NCBI GenBank assembly: GCA_019096065.1
Contig: JAGUCH010000004.1
Span: 1,364,001-1,428,000, forward strand
DNA from: Paracyclopina nana
Lineage: Eukaryota > Arthropoda > Copepoda > Cyclopoida > Cyclopettidae
Direction: 5' to 3'
Length of the DNA stretch: 64,000 nt
The translations under genes were made by a program, and so were the position numbers. Under the pieces are notes generated by a model. That model had not been told where the DNA came from. It worked only from the letters and a program-made list of their open reading frames with translations, and ran no database searches. Shown here piece after piece: positions 37,101-46,928 of this stretch. The stretch's first letter is position 1. Every line of letters begins with the position of its first letter.

Positions 37101-40100
37101 TCATCAAAATACAGAGCTCTAAGCTAGACTGCTGGGTCAGCTTCGATGAGCTCACGCTCGCTGTGTGCAGCAGCTACTAGCTAGCGCGGCCAGTGCGGTG
37201 CAAGCTAGACCGCTGGGTCAACTTTGATGAGCTGTCTGCAATAAAGCGGACCCTACAATTTAAGGCATATCTTGCAAAAAAATGAGCACGAAAAGCACTT
37301 CTTAATTGACTTTCAGGTATTGCTTGAAATGTTGGGGGTAGCTAATAGTAATAGGATTATACACCTCTAGGCTGTCGGATAACACTCATTATTTTTTAGT
37401 GTCGCGTGACAATCACTCGTTCGCTCCGCTCACTCGTGATCTGTCACTTGTCACTAAAAAATAATTCGTGTTATCCTCCAGCCTAGAGGTGTATAATCCT
37501 ATATTACGAAGCTGGATTCAAAGTGCGATAAAATATGGCGAGAAGTCTAATGGGCCGCGCCAGATGTGGCCAAGCACCCTTTTCTGGTCAAAACTCACAC
37601 ACATATATATGAAACCTTTTTTGGTGTACACCATCCAGACGAGAATGGGAGAAAGCATAGCCGAAATATGGAATTTGTCAAGGAGTTCCTCCCTTCTTTG
37701 CTTCAGTGGCATTTTTAGCCGAGCTGCAGAAGTATTTATAATAGCCTCTAAACATTCTTATCCGTCAAACAGGGGCTTTAAAAGTCGTAGCCGTTTCTCA
37801 CAAAGCTTCACTCGTGTCGGCCTTTATTAGCCAAGGAAAACAAGGTCAGTATGTTCGAGACTTTTAAATGCTCTCCGACTTTTCCTTGCCTCTTTTCCAA
37901 TAATAGCGACGAATTCCTTCTTTTTTTTTGCTGGCTCCCTTCACGGATTGGAATCTCCTCTTCTCACACATCCAGTATAACATGCGATATTTTATCCCCG
38001 AAACTTTTTGACAGTTTTCGTAGCAGGAGGAGAGGAAATCCGGAGGGAAACTGAGGACAGCTCGTGGCTTTCACTTTGCCATTCCAAGCTTCTGCGACCA
38101 GGAAATGTGATTTAAATGCGTACAAATTGCCCCACCTTTTTCCCATTCGAGGCAAATCGAGGAGCCTTATGCTTCTAAGGCATATACTAGCTTAATTGAA
38201 TTTTCTCCCATGATTGTGGGGCAAATTTCCATTTGTGTATGGAAGGTGAAAGCATCAGAAGACAAAAAGCCACAATAATGCATGTGTATAGGCAATGTCC
38301 ACCACGCAACCAGATTTATTATGGTGCCTTTTCGGACAACAACAAGCCTACTGGCCTTCACGCTCACAAAAGGCTGCTTGCTGTTCTTTTTCTTCTCTTT
38401 ACAATTGAGAAGAAAAAGATAAGAAGAGCGAGCGAGTGAAGCGAGACAAAAACTCGGATCCCGATGTGCCAAGGCAAAAAGAAAGCTTCAGCTTCAGATT
38501 ATTTTCCATACTCAACTCCATTACAATTACTCTTGGCTTGTCCAATATGAGCTTTCTCTTTAAAGGATTGCCACCAATCATCATAGTTATTAATTAATAT
38601 TGCCTTTTCTCATGACAGATTAGTCCTATTATGCTAGGGTATTAGTTTTACGACCCCCGAGCTTAAAAAGTGGGGAGAAAGCTCCTTAATGACCAATTTG
38701 GCATCACCCAGAACGCAGCTGCTTTTGCGTAGAATGCTTGTAATAATGGCTGAAATTGCAAGAGCAGTAGTGAGTAATTAACTTATATAGTAGTACGTAC
38801 ACTGCTGCTGCTGAGATAATGGACTATTAGCCAGAAATGAGTGTGCTCACCAGGGAGATGTTTGAGAGCTAGCGCCACGTTCAATGGCATCAGTGCTTAA
38901 AAACTCATGGGGCAAGAATAGCCAATTACGTTTTACACGAGTCTCTCGCAAGATAAGCTTTCGTGTCACTAATCTCCGATGATCCACATGGCTTACTTTT
39001 TCCTGCCAAGCTCAAGATTCTGCATTTTTAACGTCTTGGTTCCTCCACCCTTAATAATCCGAGGAAAAAGGGATATCTAGCTTGCTGAAACACCGGTTAC
39101 TTGCGAGTGGCTCTCCTAAATCATCTGCTTTCTAATCGTCGAGATAACAAAGGATTATCATAGGAACGGCACATATTTTCCGAGCCTGATCCAATTACTT
39201 TGAAACACGCTCATTTCTGTAGTCTGCGTCAAAAAGAATAGGGAATGTAGCCTGCGGTTGCACCACCAGAGACTCTTCTTTTTTCCTCTTGGTGGTGGAC
39301 GACGAGGAGGAGACCAAGAGAAAAAAGGGGGAGAAAATGAGATGAAATTGGACTGACATCTTCTTTTCACAGCAAATCGAGAGGAGCAGCAAAATTGTAA
39401 CAGCTCGCAAGACAAAAAAAATATATTAGCGCAATTTGGCTGCTGCTGGGGAGCCACGTGCTGTTTAATCTGGCAATAACAAAACAGGCTTTTTCCGGGA
39501 AAAGCCTTTAGCTATATGGCAGTGCACTTTCCGCGAAAGTATGCTCAGTATGCTCCTCTGTGATAAAAGGGGAGGAGGAAGAGACCATCTTTATTGTTTC
39601 TGCGAGATTGGAAATGAGGCAAAAAATCCCTTCTTCAGAAGTCAGAAGAGCTCGGAGCAACTCAAGCTTCTGGCTGGAAAGCTCAACAAGTTGCGGATAT
39701 TGGCTTCAATGATCGAGAATATCTGATAATGCAGCAGGGCGAAAATAGAAATTTGACAGCACTCAAAACGTGGCCACTTCTTGGCTGATGACAAAGAAAA
39801 AATATGAATGGAACTGGCAATAAGTGATGATGAAGCAATACAAAAAAGAAAAAGCACCTTTTATTGCTCTCCAGGCTGAGATATCGTCTTTTTTTCTTCC
39901 TCAGTAAGTGCACCTGCCAAAGTTTTATGATGTACCGACAACAAGGTTAAGTCAATGCAAGGAACTTTTCCTCCACCAACAGATTGCACCACTTTTTATA
40001 GGCATACAGCTGCAACGAAGAAGCGCCACCTAGCGGCGAAATCGGGGCAAACCTCAACTTGGATTTGCGAGGTCTCTATTTTCTTTTTTGCAGCAAGAGG

Positions 40101-42212
40101 AAAAGAAATGCACTTTTTCTGCACACAACTCGACTTGTTTTTGCTAACAACAACTTTATTGCTTTTATAGCGTCAAAATGTTGTTGTTGGTCCAGGCAAG
40201 AGAAAAAAAAGAGGACAGAAGCAAACTTCCAAGGGAAAAGTTCTCCTCCAGATCAGCAGAAGGGCGCAGCAGCCTTTTTTCACAAAAAGGAGCCTGGCAA
40301 AAAAGTAAGGAAGTTAATAAAATGGTCACCCCTCCTCCTCAACTAACCAAGTGGAAAAGCTCTCTCTCCTTCCATATGCATATATGCGCTCGTAGCATAT
40401 ACTACATATAGTGTATGGGCCATAACGGAAAGCCGAGTGAACAACTCGTTATCATGTCCGACATAAAACTGCAGGCTCGCCCCTCCACTGCTGGACCAAA
40501 TGCCGAATTTTCTGGACTGTTTACACACTCGGCTCCTCTCCAAACTTCAAAGCTAATAGGAAACGCAAATTCACGCGAGAACAGAGAAGCATCAACAATG
40601 CAATGTATGGATGGAGCAAAAAAAAAAGGTGACAATGTTTGGTAACTGACGATGACAAATGAGTGTATGGGGAACTTATTCATGCTTACTTGGCCCAGGT
40701 GGCCTCCTGTTTCTGAAATGTCAAAAGCCTTGCCATTTGCAATACACGCACTCTAATTTCCTCAAGAGTACTATACAAATAATGCGAGACTTTGACCAGC
40801 CATTTTTTGCCTTCAAAGCCGAAAAGCCTTTAATTTCTCTCCTGTCAACGAGGACGTACTTTTTCAAGCTAGTGGAAAAACATTGTCAATGACAGTGCTC
40901 GCAAACTCAAAAAAAGTCCAAGATTGATGTACTGAATCAGTAGAGGGGCCCTTTAACAACAGCAAGGAGGAGCCCACGGTTTTAACAGCTGCGATCATGT
41001 TGTAAAGTTGCGACTACCTGGCGTAGCTCGGGCGATGAGTACAGGCATGCCGACGACGAGGAGAACGAGCTCGACAGCTGCTGTTGGATGCGATGATCAA
41101 AGCCCCAAAGCCAAAAACGTTGACCTTGAATGACTAGACCTTGGCTGGCACCAAATTACCGACATACAAAAATTAGCCCCAGTGTCACACGCAGAGAGCT
41201 AAGTAGTCCGATAGTAGATATAGTATCTATATTGATGAAGAGCCTCCATCACTGCATACTATATATCAAGAGGTCGAGTGACATGACATCCCTAGCTCCT
41301 AACTGATGTTCATACAGAGGAACAAAGCTCACATCTTAGATACTGCATAATAATCACGCTTATAAGAAGGAAGCTGAAAACCTCGCCTTAAGGTCGAACT
41401 TTTTTAGCGGTTTTTTTGGCGTGTGGGAAAATAAGTTTGATTGGGCTTCAAATGGCTATGGAGAAATGTATACATTTTTTAGCCAGCTTCCGGGCCAGCC
41501 TGTGCAAGAGTTCCCCCCCTCCAAGCGAACATGTGTAGTAGATATGCTGCTAAAGTTATCCCGCCAAAACTCAATCGGAGTAGCAGGCTTCAGTAGGGAG
41601 ACACAAAAAGCCACATGTTTCATAGAGTGTACATGTGTGAATGCGTGAGTATATGTGTGTGGGGGGATTTCAAAGATGCACTGAATCAATGCCAAGCTGC
41701 TTTGAGGAAGAGATCTGTGTGTATGTGGTGTGCTAATGGATGATGACGACGATCAAAGCTAAAATACATCGAGGCTGCTTCGCCGGCCTCAGCTTTGGAT
41801 TTGGAAACCGTTGCTGGTGCAAGACGCTTCAAAGGAGGTACTTTAAAGAATGGTAGCCTACCTGCTCGACGCAGCCATCCGGAAGGTTCTTCAACTCCAG
41901 GCAACGGCCAGTGTGGAACTTGCGCTTCTTCTCCAGCACCTTGGCCTTCACAGAGACGACCCCATTAGCAGTGTTGGTGGCGGAAGCAGCATCACTAGCC
42001 GCGTAGCATTCCGGGCTGTTGGGCCCCGAGGACTCGGAGCTGGACTTGGCCTTGTCCACGACCTTGAGCACATCGTTGGCCCAGTGGTCGTGGCCCACGG
42101 AGGCCGATACAGTGGGCTGGACGTCGTCCACATCCTCCCCAGCCTCGACCACCTGGGGCTGGTGAGGCTGCTGGAACCGCGAAAATCTACGTGACGACGT
42201 GGGAGTCGCCAT
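25192..42212 (-). CDS. Raver-family RNA-binding protein (PTB-binding)
   Basis: Four exons on the minus strand: 41,862-42,212, 27,588-28,325, 26,658-26,763 and 25,192-26,465, about 822 aa. All joints keep frame, and exon 1 to exon 2 joins inside an RRM. RRM1 starts with [10 protein letters not shown] at the end of exon 1 and continues in exon 2 with [21 protein letters not shown]2 contains [19 protein letters not shown] and [11 protein letters not shown]3 contains [11 protein letters not shown] and CQIAMPKG. This three-RRM order with the [12 protein letters not shown] block is that of raver1/2. The C-terminal half is low-complexity, glutamine-rich (several poly-Q runs), with an ILLGNPNS segment resembling the PTB-binding [SG][IL]LGxxP motif, and a basic end. 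Known ravers are PTB co-regulators of alternative splicing. Intron 1 is about 13.5 kb. The start could lie further upstream, but the first ATG ([10 protein letters not shown]) is well placed. Confidence 0.85.
26970..27575. repeat. Fold-back repeat in raver intron
   Basis: The left half is a series of ~25-bp degenerate direct repeats built on TTGGATCGACTAGAACGAAC and CTGGATAGACT. The right half carries the same repeats in inverted orientation (AGTCTATCCA, GTCGATCCA, GTTCG). The whole can fold back on itself. It lies between raver exons 2 and 3 in the 824-bp intron. It looks like a fold-back transposable element or an expanded inverted minisatellite; no transposase is present. Confidence 0.7.
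28390..28404 (+). promoter_or_regulatory. CTCF-like site in raver intron 1
   Basis: ACGCTAGGTGGCGCT, a near-ideal CTCF core, plus orientation, about 65 bp inside the 3' end of the intron. Confidence 0.5.
28552..28567 (+). promoter_or_regulatory. CTCF-like site in raver intron 1
   Basis: TCCGCTAGATGGCGCT, plus orientation, identical in its core to the site at 4,261. Confidence 0.5.
28591..28604 (-). promoter_or_regulatory. CTCF-like half-match in raver intron 1
   Basis: Minus-strand CATCGCTAGATGGC, about 25 bp from the plus-strand site at 28,552 and in the opposite orientation. Confidence 0.35.
34065..34126. repeat. 31-bp tandem duplication
   Basis: AGCAAAGATAGCCAATGCAA... is present twice without interruption at 34,065 and 34,096. 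The copies look identical, so the duplication is young. Confidence 0.85.
35439..35622. repeat. Direct duplication, ~121-bp period
   Basis: Two ~62-bp copies at 35,439 and 35,560 share GTGCTCGAATAATCCAAGGC and TCGCCGTGGACGCCTAA with scattered differences. No function is evident. Confidence 0.75.
36724..36800 (-). ncRNA. tRNA-derived element with pol III promoter boxes
   Basis: On the minus strand the segment has an A-box-like TTAGGGGTAGAGCG and a B box GGTTCGATTCT spaced as in tRNAs, followed by CACCTTCC and a run of seven T, a pol III terminator. The acceptor stem and T stem do not pair properly, so it is not a functional tRNA gene. It looks like the head of a tRNA-derived SINE or a tRNA pseudogene. 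Confidence 0.65.
36847..36895. repeat. Short GC-rich tandem duplication
   Basis: ACGGGCCGGCGCGGTAGTCC occurs twice in tandem, and a GGCCGG run lies about 150 bp downstream. It stands out from AT-rich surroundings. Confidence 0.7.
37351..37502. repeat. 152-bp near-palindrome (fold-back MITE)
   Basis: Two ~66-bp arms: ATAGGATTATACACCTCTAG... and its reverse complement ending GGTGTATAATCCTAT, joined by a ~20-bp loop. The arms match at most positions, so a strong hairpin would form. It may be a small MITE; no clear target duplication was found. Confidence 0.8.
40023..40038 (-). promoter_or_regulatory. CTCF-like site near the 5' end of raver intron 1
   Basis: Minus-strand CGCCGCTAGGTGGCGC, the best core match in the window, pointing toward the plus-oriented sites at 28.4-28.6 kb. 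Confidence 0.5.
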
Positions 42213-42474
42213 GGCGGGTGATGTTTAGCAACTGTTGGAGTTGTTGTTGCCCAAGCTGAAGCTGTCCGCCGACGGAGAACGCGAACGCCGCTGCTATAGC
42301 GCCGCTGCTATAGCGCTCCTCAACTGAACGAGCGGCAAGCCTGCTTCAGCAAGCTGCTATTGCTGTGGACTAGTACTAGCAACGACTCTCAAAACTCCAA
42401 TCGTCCGAGTTGCTCATATCATCATCTGGAAATAAAGCAAAGGTTTCCAGTTGTGGCTGCAAACGGATTAAACG
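42213..42474 (-). other. Raver upstream region
   Basis: 262 bp between the raver start codon and the stop of the Myb-domain gene, both on the minus strand. It contains a 14-bp tandem duplication (GCCGCTGCTATAGC, around 42,288-42,315). The raver promoter must lie here or within the Myb gene. Confidence 0.5.
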
Positions 42475-43068
42475 CTACAGCATAGCATGAGGGAACTTTA
42501 ATGCATAGTACTCCTCTGGAGCGTAGAACTGCAAGTCGTGGCGCCACTTGTCATACAAATTGACCGGCGTTCGGGACGGGCTGAACACGTGCTGATACTC
42601 GAGCAGAATCCATTGGAACTTGAGGCCGAAGCGACGGACACCCTCGTAAATGCACTCGATTTCTTCTCGGCTGTAGTTGACTCGCCTTACGACAAAGGGT
42701 GAGCGACAACGTGAGCATTTTGACACGGTGCGACGACGTGACCGACGAGGAGCTGTCGAAGAAGTATCATTTGTTGGAAACTGATACGGATCAAGTTCCA
42801 CAGGAGCATCTTCGCCGTTCCCTTCCTCTTTCTTCTCGAGAGTTGAGCTGAGCCAACGACGATGATACGCGACAAATATCAAATCTTGGCTCTCAAAGGC
42901 CAACTTTGGTTCAGAGCTGGAAGCGACCGCCTTAAGTAGTTGTTGTCCCTGAGGAGAGTTGACATCATGAATCAAGCTCAACTTATCCTCCTGACCGCTC
43001 TTGTTTTCATCGAGCAGAACTTGTAGGACCTCAAGGTGCTTCTCTTTGAGCCTATACAATTCCTCCAT
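42475..43068 (-). CDS. Telobox/Myb-domain protein, TRF- or TERB1-like
   Basis: A single exon of 197 aa, starting at the first ATG (MEELYRLKEKHLEV); an in-frame stop lies a little further upstream. The N-terminus is a predicted helix/coiled coil, then an acidic middle and a basic APRRSRRRTVSKCSRCRSPF stretch with a CxxC pair. The C-terminal ~55 residues are one Myb/SANT domain: YSREEIECIYEGVRRFG, then QWILLEY, ending VNLYDKWRHDL, which resembles the telobox VDLKDKWRN of telomere-binding TRF proteins and of TERB1. A single C-terminal Myb is the TRF/TERB1 layout, but the TRFH dimerisation domain is not seen and the protein is short. A function in telomere DNA binding is inferred, not shown. Confidence 0.75.
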   Translation of the reverse strand: MEELYRLKEKHLEVLQVLLDENKSGQEDKLSLIHDVNSPQGQQLLKAVASSSEPKLAFESQDLIFVAYHRRWLSSTLEKKEEGNGEDAPVELDPYQFPTNDTSSTAPRRSRRRTVSKCSRCRSPFVVRRVNYSREEIECIYEGVRRFGLKFQWILLEYQHVFSPSRTPVNLYDKWRHDLQFYAPEEYYALKFPHAML

Positions 43069-43418
43069 CTCGTTTTCAATGTCGGAGCTTTCAATTTTCA
43101 ACGTTGAAATTATTTCTTTAAATAATCATAATATTGGCGGAAAGACAGGAAAGTGGGTTAAGTGGCGGATAATAAAAAAATGAGTACTGATACGTCTGGA
43201 AATTTTAAATGCCGAATAATGAAACTGAGAATTCTGGTATATTTTAAGTAGTTTAGAGCCAGAAAATGACCAAAAAAGCCAATTTTGAGAATTAAAAATC
43301 AATTAAAGTCTGCGTTTATCTTGATCTGGTAACGCGATACGCATTGGCGAACAATTCAAAATGTAAACAAACCAGTTTTCCTCACTTACAAAAAAAATGA
43401 ACAAGGCACAACTTCCGC
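43069..43418. other. Upstream region of the Myb-domain gene
   Basis: AT-rich, no gene. Probable 5' region of the minus-strand Myb gene, ending at the MITE insertion. Confidence 0.45.
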
Positions 43419-44002
43419 AGCTTACTCAGTGTTGCCAACGGTGGTCGGAAACGACCATTGTGGTCGTTTTTGAGTTAATTTAGTCGGAAAAATTTTTGGT
43501 GGTCGGTGGTCGCAAAAGTGGTCGTTTTCGAAAGTGCCAAAAAATTCGGGAAAATAGCTTAATTTTGCCATTTTTTCAAAAAATACGGAATTTTTTGAGA
43601 TCTGCATTGATGAATTTGACGTTGGCCATGAACTCAAATCCAAAAATTGGCAAAAATATTTGAAATTTGCATGAACACGAAAATTCTTTTTTTTACATGA
43701 GGGAACAGCCAGTTTGTGGAACAAAGCTCCGGCCATGAAGTGGCTTTTTGAAAAGAGTCATTTTTATGCAAAAGTGTTTGGATTTTTTGTTTTGGATCAC
43801 TATTCAGGCCTCCAAACACAAAACAGAAAACTAAAAAGCCAATTTTGGGCCAAAAAATGCACCTTTTTTGCTGTTTTTTGGCTACTGGTCGCAAAATTGG
43901 TCGTTTTTGGATTCATCGAAAAATTGTGGTCGCAAAAGTGGTCGTTTTTGCGAAAAAAAGTGGTCGGAAGCCAAAAAATCCGTTGGCAACACTGAGCTTA
44001 CT
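43419..44002. mobile_element. hAT-type MITE with 8-bp target duplication
   Basis: The element proper is 43,427-43,994 (568 bp). Its ends are 15-bp perfect inverted repeats CAGTGTTGCCAACGG / CCGTTGGCAACACTG. It is flanked by the exact 8-bp direct repeat AGCTTACT (43,419-43,426 and 43,995-44,002). An 8-bp duplication with CAGNG ends identifies the hAT superfamily. Subterminal GTGGTCG and GGTCGTTTTTG motifs recur near both ends. No transposase is encoded, so it must have been moved in trans. Confidence 0.92.
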
Positions 44003-44144
44003 CATTTGTATCATTGGAAGTGATTCATCAATACAGTTACCATCAAAGAATTTTTCAGTTATCAGTTCTTGAGATTGGACAATCGTCTACGCTCATCCGT
44101 GTGAAAAAGTCTGAAAAACTGGATGGTGTACGTTTGAAACGGAC

Positions 44145-44643
44145 ATGAGTGAATTTAACCGAGTAACTGTGAAGGTGTTTATGAAATAGCTTACAGTGAG
44201 CTTACATCCGAATCTGTGTGAATTTCCGTTTTGCAGGAGCCCCGTTATTCCTCATTGAAGTGTAAGTGAAGATTCTGATATACCTCTTGCTGCAGCTCTC
44301 GCATGGTTTAATTTAACGTCAGAATTTATTATTTTTTGTCCTAGGTTCTTTATCGAATATCACAGAAGAGAAGAATGCGGTCCTTCACGAGGAGCATTCC
44401 TTGTAGAAGAGCTTCCACTCTCCCGATTTGATTGTGGCGAAGCCATCCTCGGAATCCCCGCAAATAACTGTCCGTTCGACAACTGGGGAGCGGAGGTCGG
44501 TTCTGCTGCGAACGAAAAGAGAAGAAAAGTTGAAGCAGAGGCTGGCCTATATCATGAGAACTCCTCTCTCGTCAGCCTCTCAAGATGCAAAACCACCATC
44601 ACCACTACTCGACCCGATTATTGACTTACGGCAAATCCGATGA
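44145..44643 (+). CDS. Hypothetical small protein, doubtful gene
   Basis: A candidate spliced gene on the plus strand: a short first exon from 44,145 (MSEFNR...), a 25-nt exon ending at GTAAGT (about 44,270), and a last exon after TTGTCCTAG (about 44,345) or after an internal CCTTGTAG (about 44,406) that ends at the stop 44,641-44,643. The last exon in the latter frame encodes a basic/serine-rich segment with ERRSVLLRTKREEKLKQRL, predicted helical. A competing frame of about 88 codons is also open across the same exon. No family is recognised. The last codons overlap the end of the lipase coding region on the other strand. Confidence 0.3.
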
Positions 44644-46928
44644 GACCACAAGGTTTTGCATGTAAATTGAATCTGAGCAGATGAGGAGAACACAAACTTT
44701 GAGTGGATCCAGGGGATCAATTTCGTGATCGTAGCTCCACTCCACATTGACCAGGTTCACCGTGCCCAAATTCCTTGAGAAGGCGAGCACAAAGCTCTTC
44801 TCCTCGCCGTGGGTCAACCTCAGGCTTTGCCTGTAACAACAACATGGAGGAATTTAGACCTACCCGACAACTATGTGGTGGCTGAGGGTCACATTATGCA
44901 CCAGGAGGACTTTCTCCGCATTGTCCTCGCTGTGGCAGTTCCATAGACAGAACGTTGCCTCGATGTGATCGTTGAACTGCCAGAAAATGTGAGCGGACTC
45001 AACGCGGCCAATGTCCTCTGGCGTATCGAACCAAAAGCTAGCCTCTGTTCTACTACCACCACCATGTTCATCAACATTGCTTTCACTAAGGTAAGTCTTA
45101 CACTATACTAACTGCATGCGGCCCATATGATGATAATGCTTACTCTGGTGACAATGCCACGTCGGTGATCTCGCTTTTCGTACCGTACAAGTTGACCTTT
45201 ATGTATCCCTGCACCCATCGCTCTGCCGCCGTGGGCTGAGCCAAATTCAGCGAGAGGAGGTAATGATATTCTGAAAAGTAGTGGGGAGAAGAAAAAGATA
45301 GCAGCGAAACTGGGACGACGGCGCGGGCATGCATTTGTAATGAGCTTACGACAAAATGGAGCCTTCTTCCCAGTTTTCAAGAAGAACTTGGCTCCGCTGT
45401 TGGCCTTGACGACATGCGGCTTGTATTCAATTGCCCTTTCGCCCATGATGGCGCAATCCTTGCCCTCTTGTCCGCAGTCGAAGCAGAGGCCGCTCTGAAA
45501 TTGCTCATAGGAGTCACATTTGTGACCTATCATATGGCAGCTCGTGGCTCGCAGGGACTCAATGTATAATTCCAAGCCTCGGTTGTGGCTGCAGGCTACC
45601 AAATGCCTGCCTACCATGTCTGCCGGATTGCTCCCCATCGTGTCTAGGCTGAAGGGCATGTCGAAGAGCGAGCATCCAGGCTGATCGAAACCACCGTTAG
45701 GGTAGAAATCCACGTGCCCACACGGGCTCTCCATACCGTAGCCTTTCAAAATACTATTAGCATATGTGTATCTACAGATTCAAAAATGGACTTGATCTAA
45801 AATTGGCCAAGTAGCCATTGCCTTGTTGTCATATTCGGGGAACTGAGCTGGATTATGCTGGATCATACCTCCCATGAGAATACTCTTGGCGTCTGTATGA
45901 ATGACGTCGACAAATTCCGCATCTCCTAGGTCCAGCCGCACAAACTCGGGCATGTCTTGGAAGAGAGGCTGTGCAGGATCTATGGCCGAGATCCTGCCCA
46001 ACTTTCCCCTGTTGAGAGACACGAGCTTCTCCCCTGCGTAGCCAGCAATGTGAGCTCCTAATGAGTGGCCAATGATATGGAAATCATCGACTTTCGCCTT
46101 GGCCCCTCCGACTCCGGCCTAGGAGAGATGAGCATAAATTAGTTATTGCTTCGATTTTCAATTGCTGTGCGAGTATACAGCGAGGAAGTCGATGAGTGTG
46201 GCCACTTCGAGGCCCACCAGCCTCGTATTGGCCGCAGCCTGGCTGTACAGTCCTCCTGATCCTCCGCCCCAATCCACTGCAATCACGTTGACATCGTTGT
46301 TGAGCAGGAACAGATTGGTCATTTCCTAAGAATTAAGCTGCAGTCTTATTCCTTTTGAATCAAGTCAGCATAGAAAGGCAATCTCTTACTGCAATCCAGG
46401 GGACAAATCCTGTGTCGATAAAGCCGTGAATAATCACCTTCGTCGGCCGATTGGGATCAAAAGTCGAGGTCGAGAAAGACAGAGGCTGCGAAAGGTTGAG
46501 GAATCGAGGCTGGCCGATGCTTTCTCTTGTCGTCAATAGGAATCTTGTATTGATAATGTTACGGTCCAGTGGCAGAACATTGACGGGCCTCGTGAGCCCG
46601 TACCACTCATCTGTAATCTGGAGGCAGCCCAAATTTCCATAGCATTTGGAGGCGTTCGTGGAGCCTGCAAAAAAGGCCGAAAAAATCAGGAAATGTGTGC
46701 CACATACTCGACGACGACAGTTTTCAGGGGAGTGGACTGACCCATGAAATAAGACACGAGGGCGAAATACTGCAGGATCAGTGAGATGTTGCTTGAAGCT
46801 GCTGCTAATGTAGCATTTGAACTTGTTTGATTTATGGCCTGGCCTTTGCTCAACGTCACATTTGTCACCGAGGCTGCTATATGACTTTCACTTGTTAGTA
46901 GCCCGGCTACACCTTCCGCAATCATCAT
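44626..46928 (-). CDS. Pancreatic-lipase-like secreted lipase with PLAT domain
   Basis: Eight exons on the minus strand: 46,742-46,928, 46,390-46,664, 46,179-46,325, 45,869-46,118, 45,350-45,742, 45,144-45,270, 44,864-45,085 and 44,626-44,830; about 601 aa, all joints in frame. The lipase fold shows KVIIHGFIDTG, VIAVDWGGGSGGLY, the nucleophile elbow GHSLGAH, the Asp motif AIDPAQPLF, the lid-region GHVDFYPNGG and the His motif CSHNR, so the Ser-Asp-His triad is complete. The C-terminal part (HYLLSL..., WVQGYIKVNLYG, SEITDVALSP) is a PLAT beta-sandwich as in pancreatic lipase. It probably hydrolyses triacylglycerol or phospholipid outside the cell. The last intron is only 33 nt. No classical signal peptide starts at the chosen ATG; a further 5' exon is likely, since an acceptor (AATACAG) lies just upstream. 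Confidence 0.88.

Larger units (their letters stand above)
28326..41861 (-). other. Raver intron 1 (13.5 kb)
   Basis: Non-coding on both strands: only short unrelated open frames. The donor is CAG|GTAGGC at 41,861 and the acceptor is TTGCAG| ending at 28,326. It holds CTCF-like sites near both ends, a tRNA-derived repeat at 36.73 kb, a 152-bp palindrome at 37.35 kb and short tandem duplications. It contains AT-rich and purine-rich stretches and may host regulatory elements of raver. Confidence 0.75.

Noticed and set aside
45780-45868. Open frame continuing past lipase exon 4
   Set aside because: The frame stays open, but the donor GTATGA at 45,868 joins exactly to the next conserved lipase block (GYGMESPCGHVDFYPNGG), so this stretch is intron.
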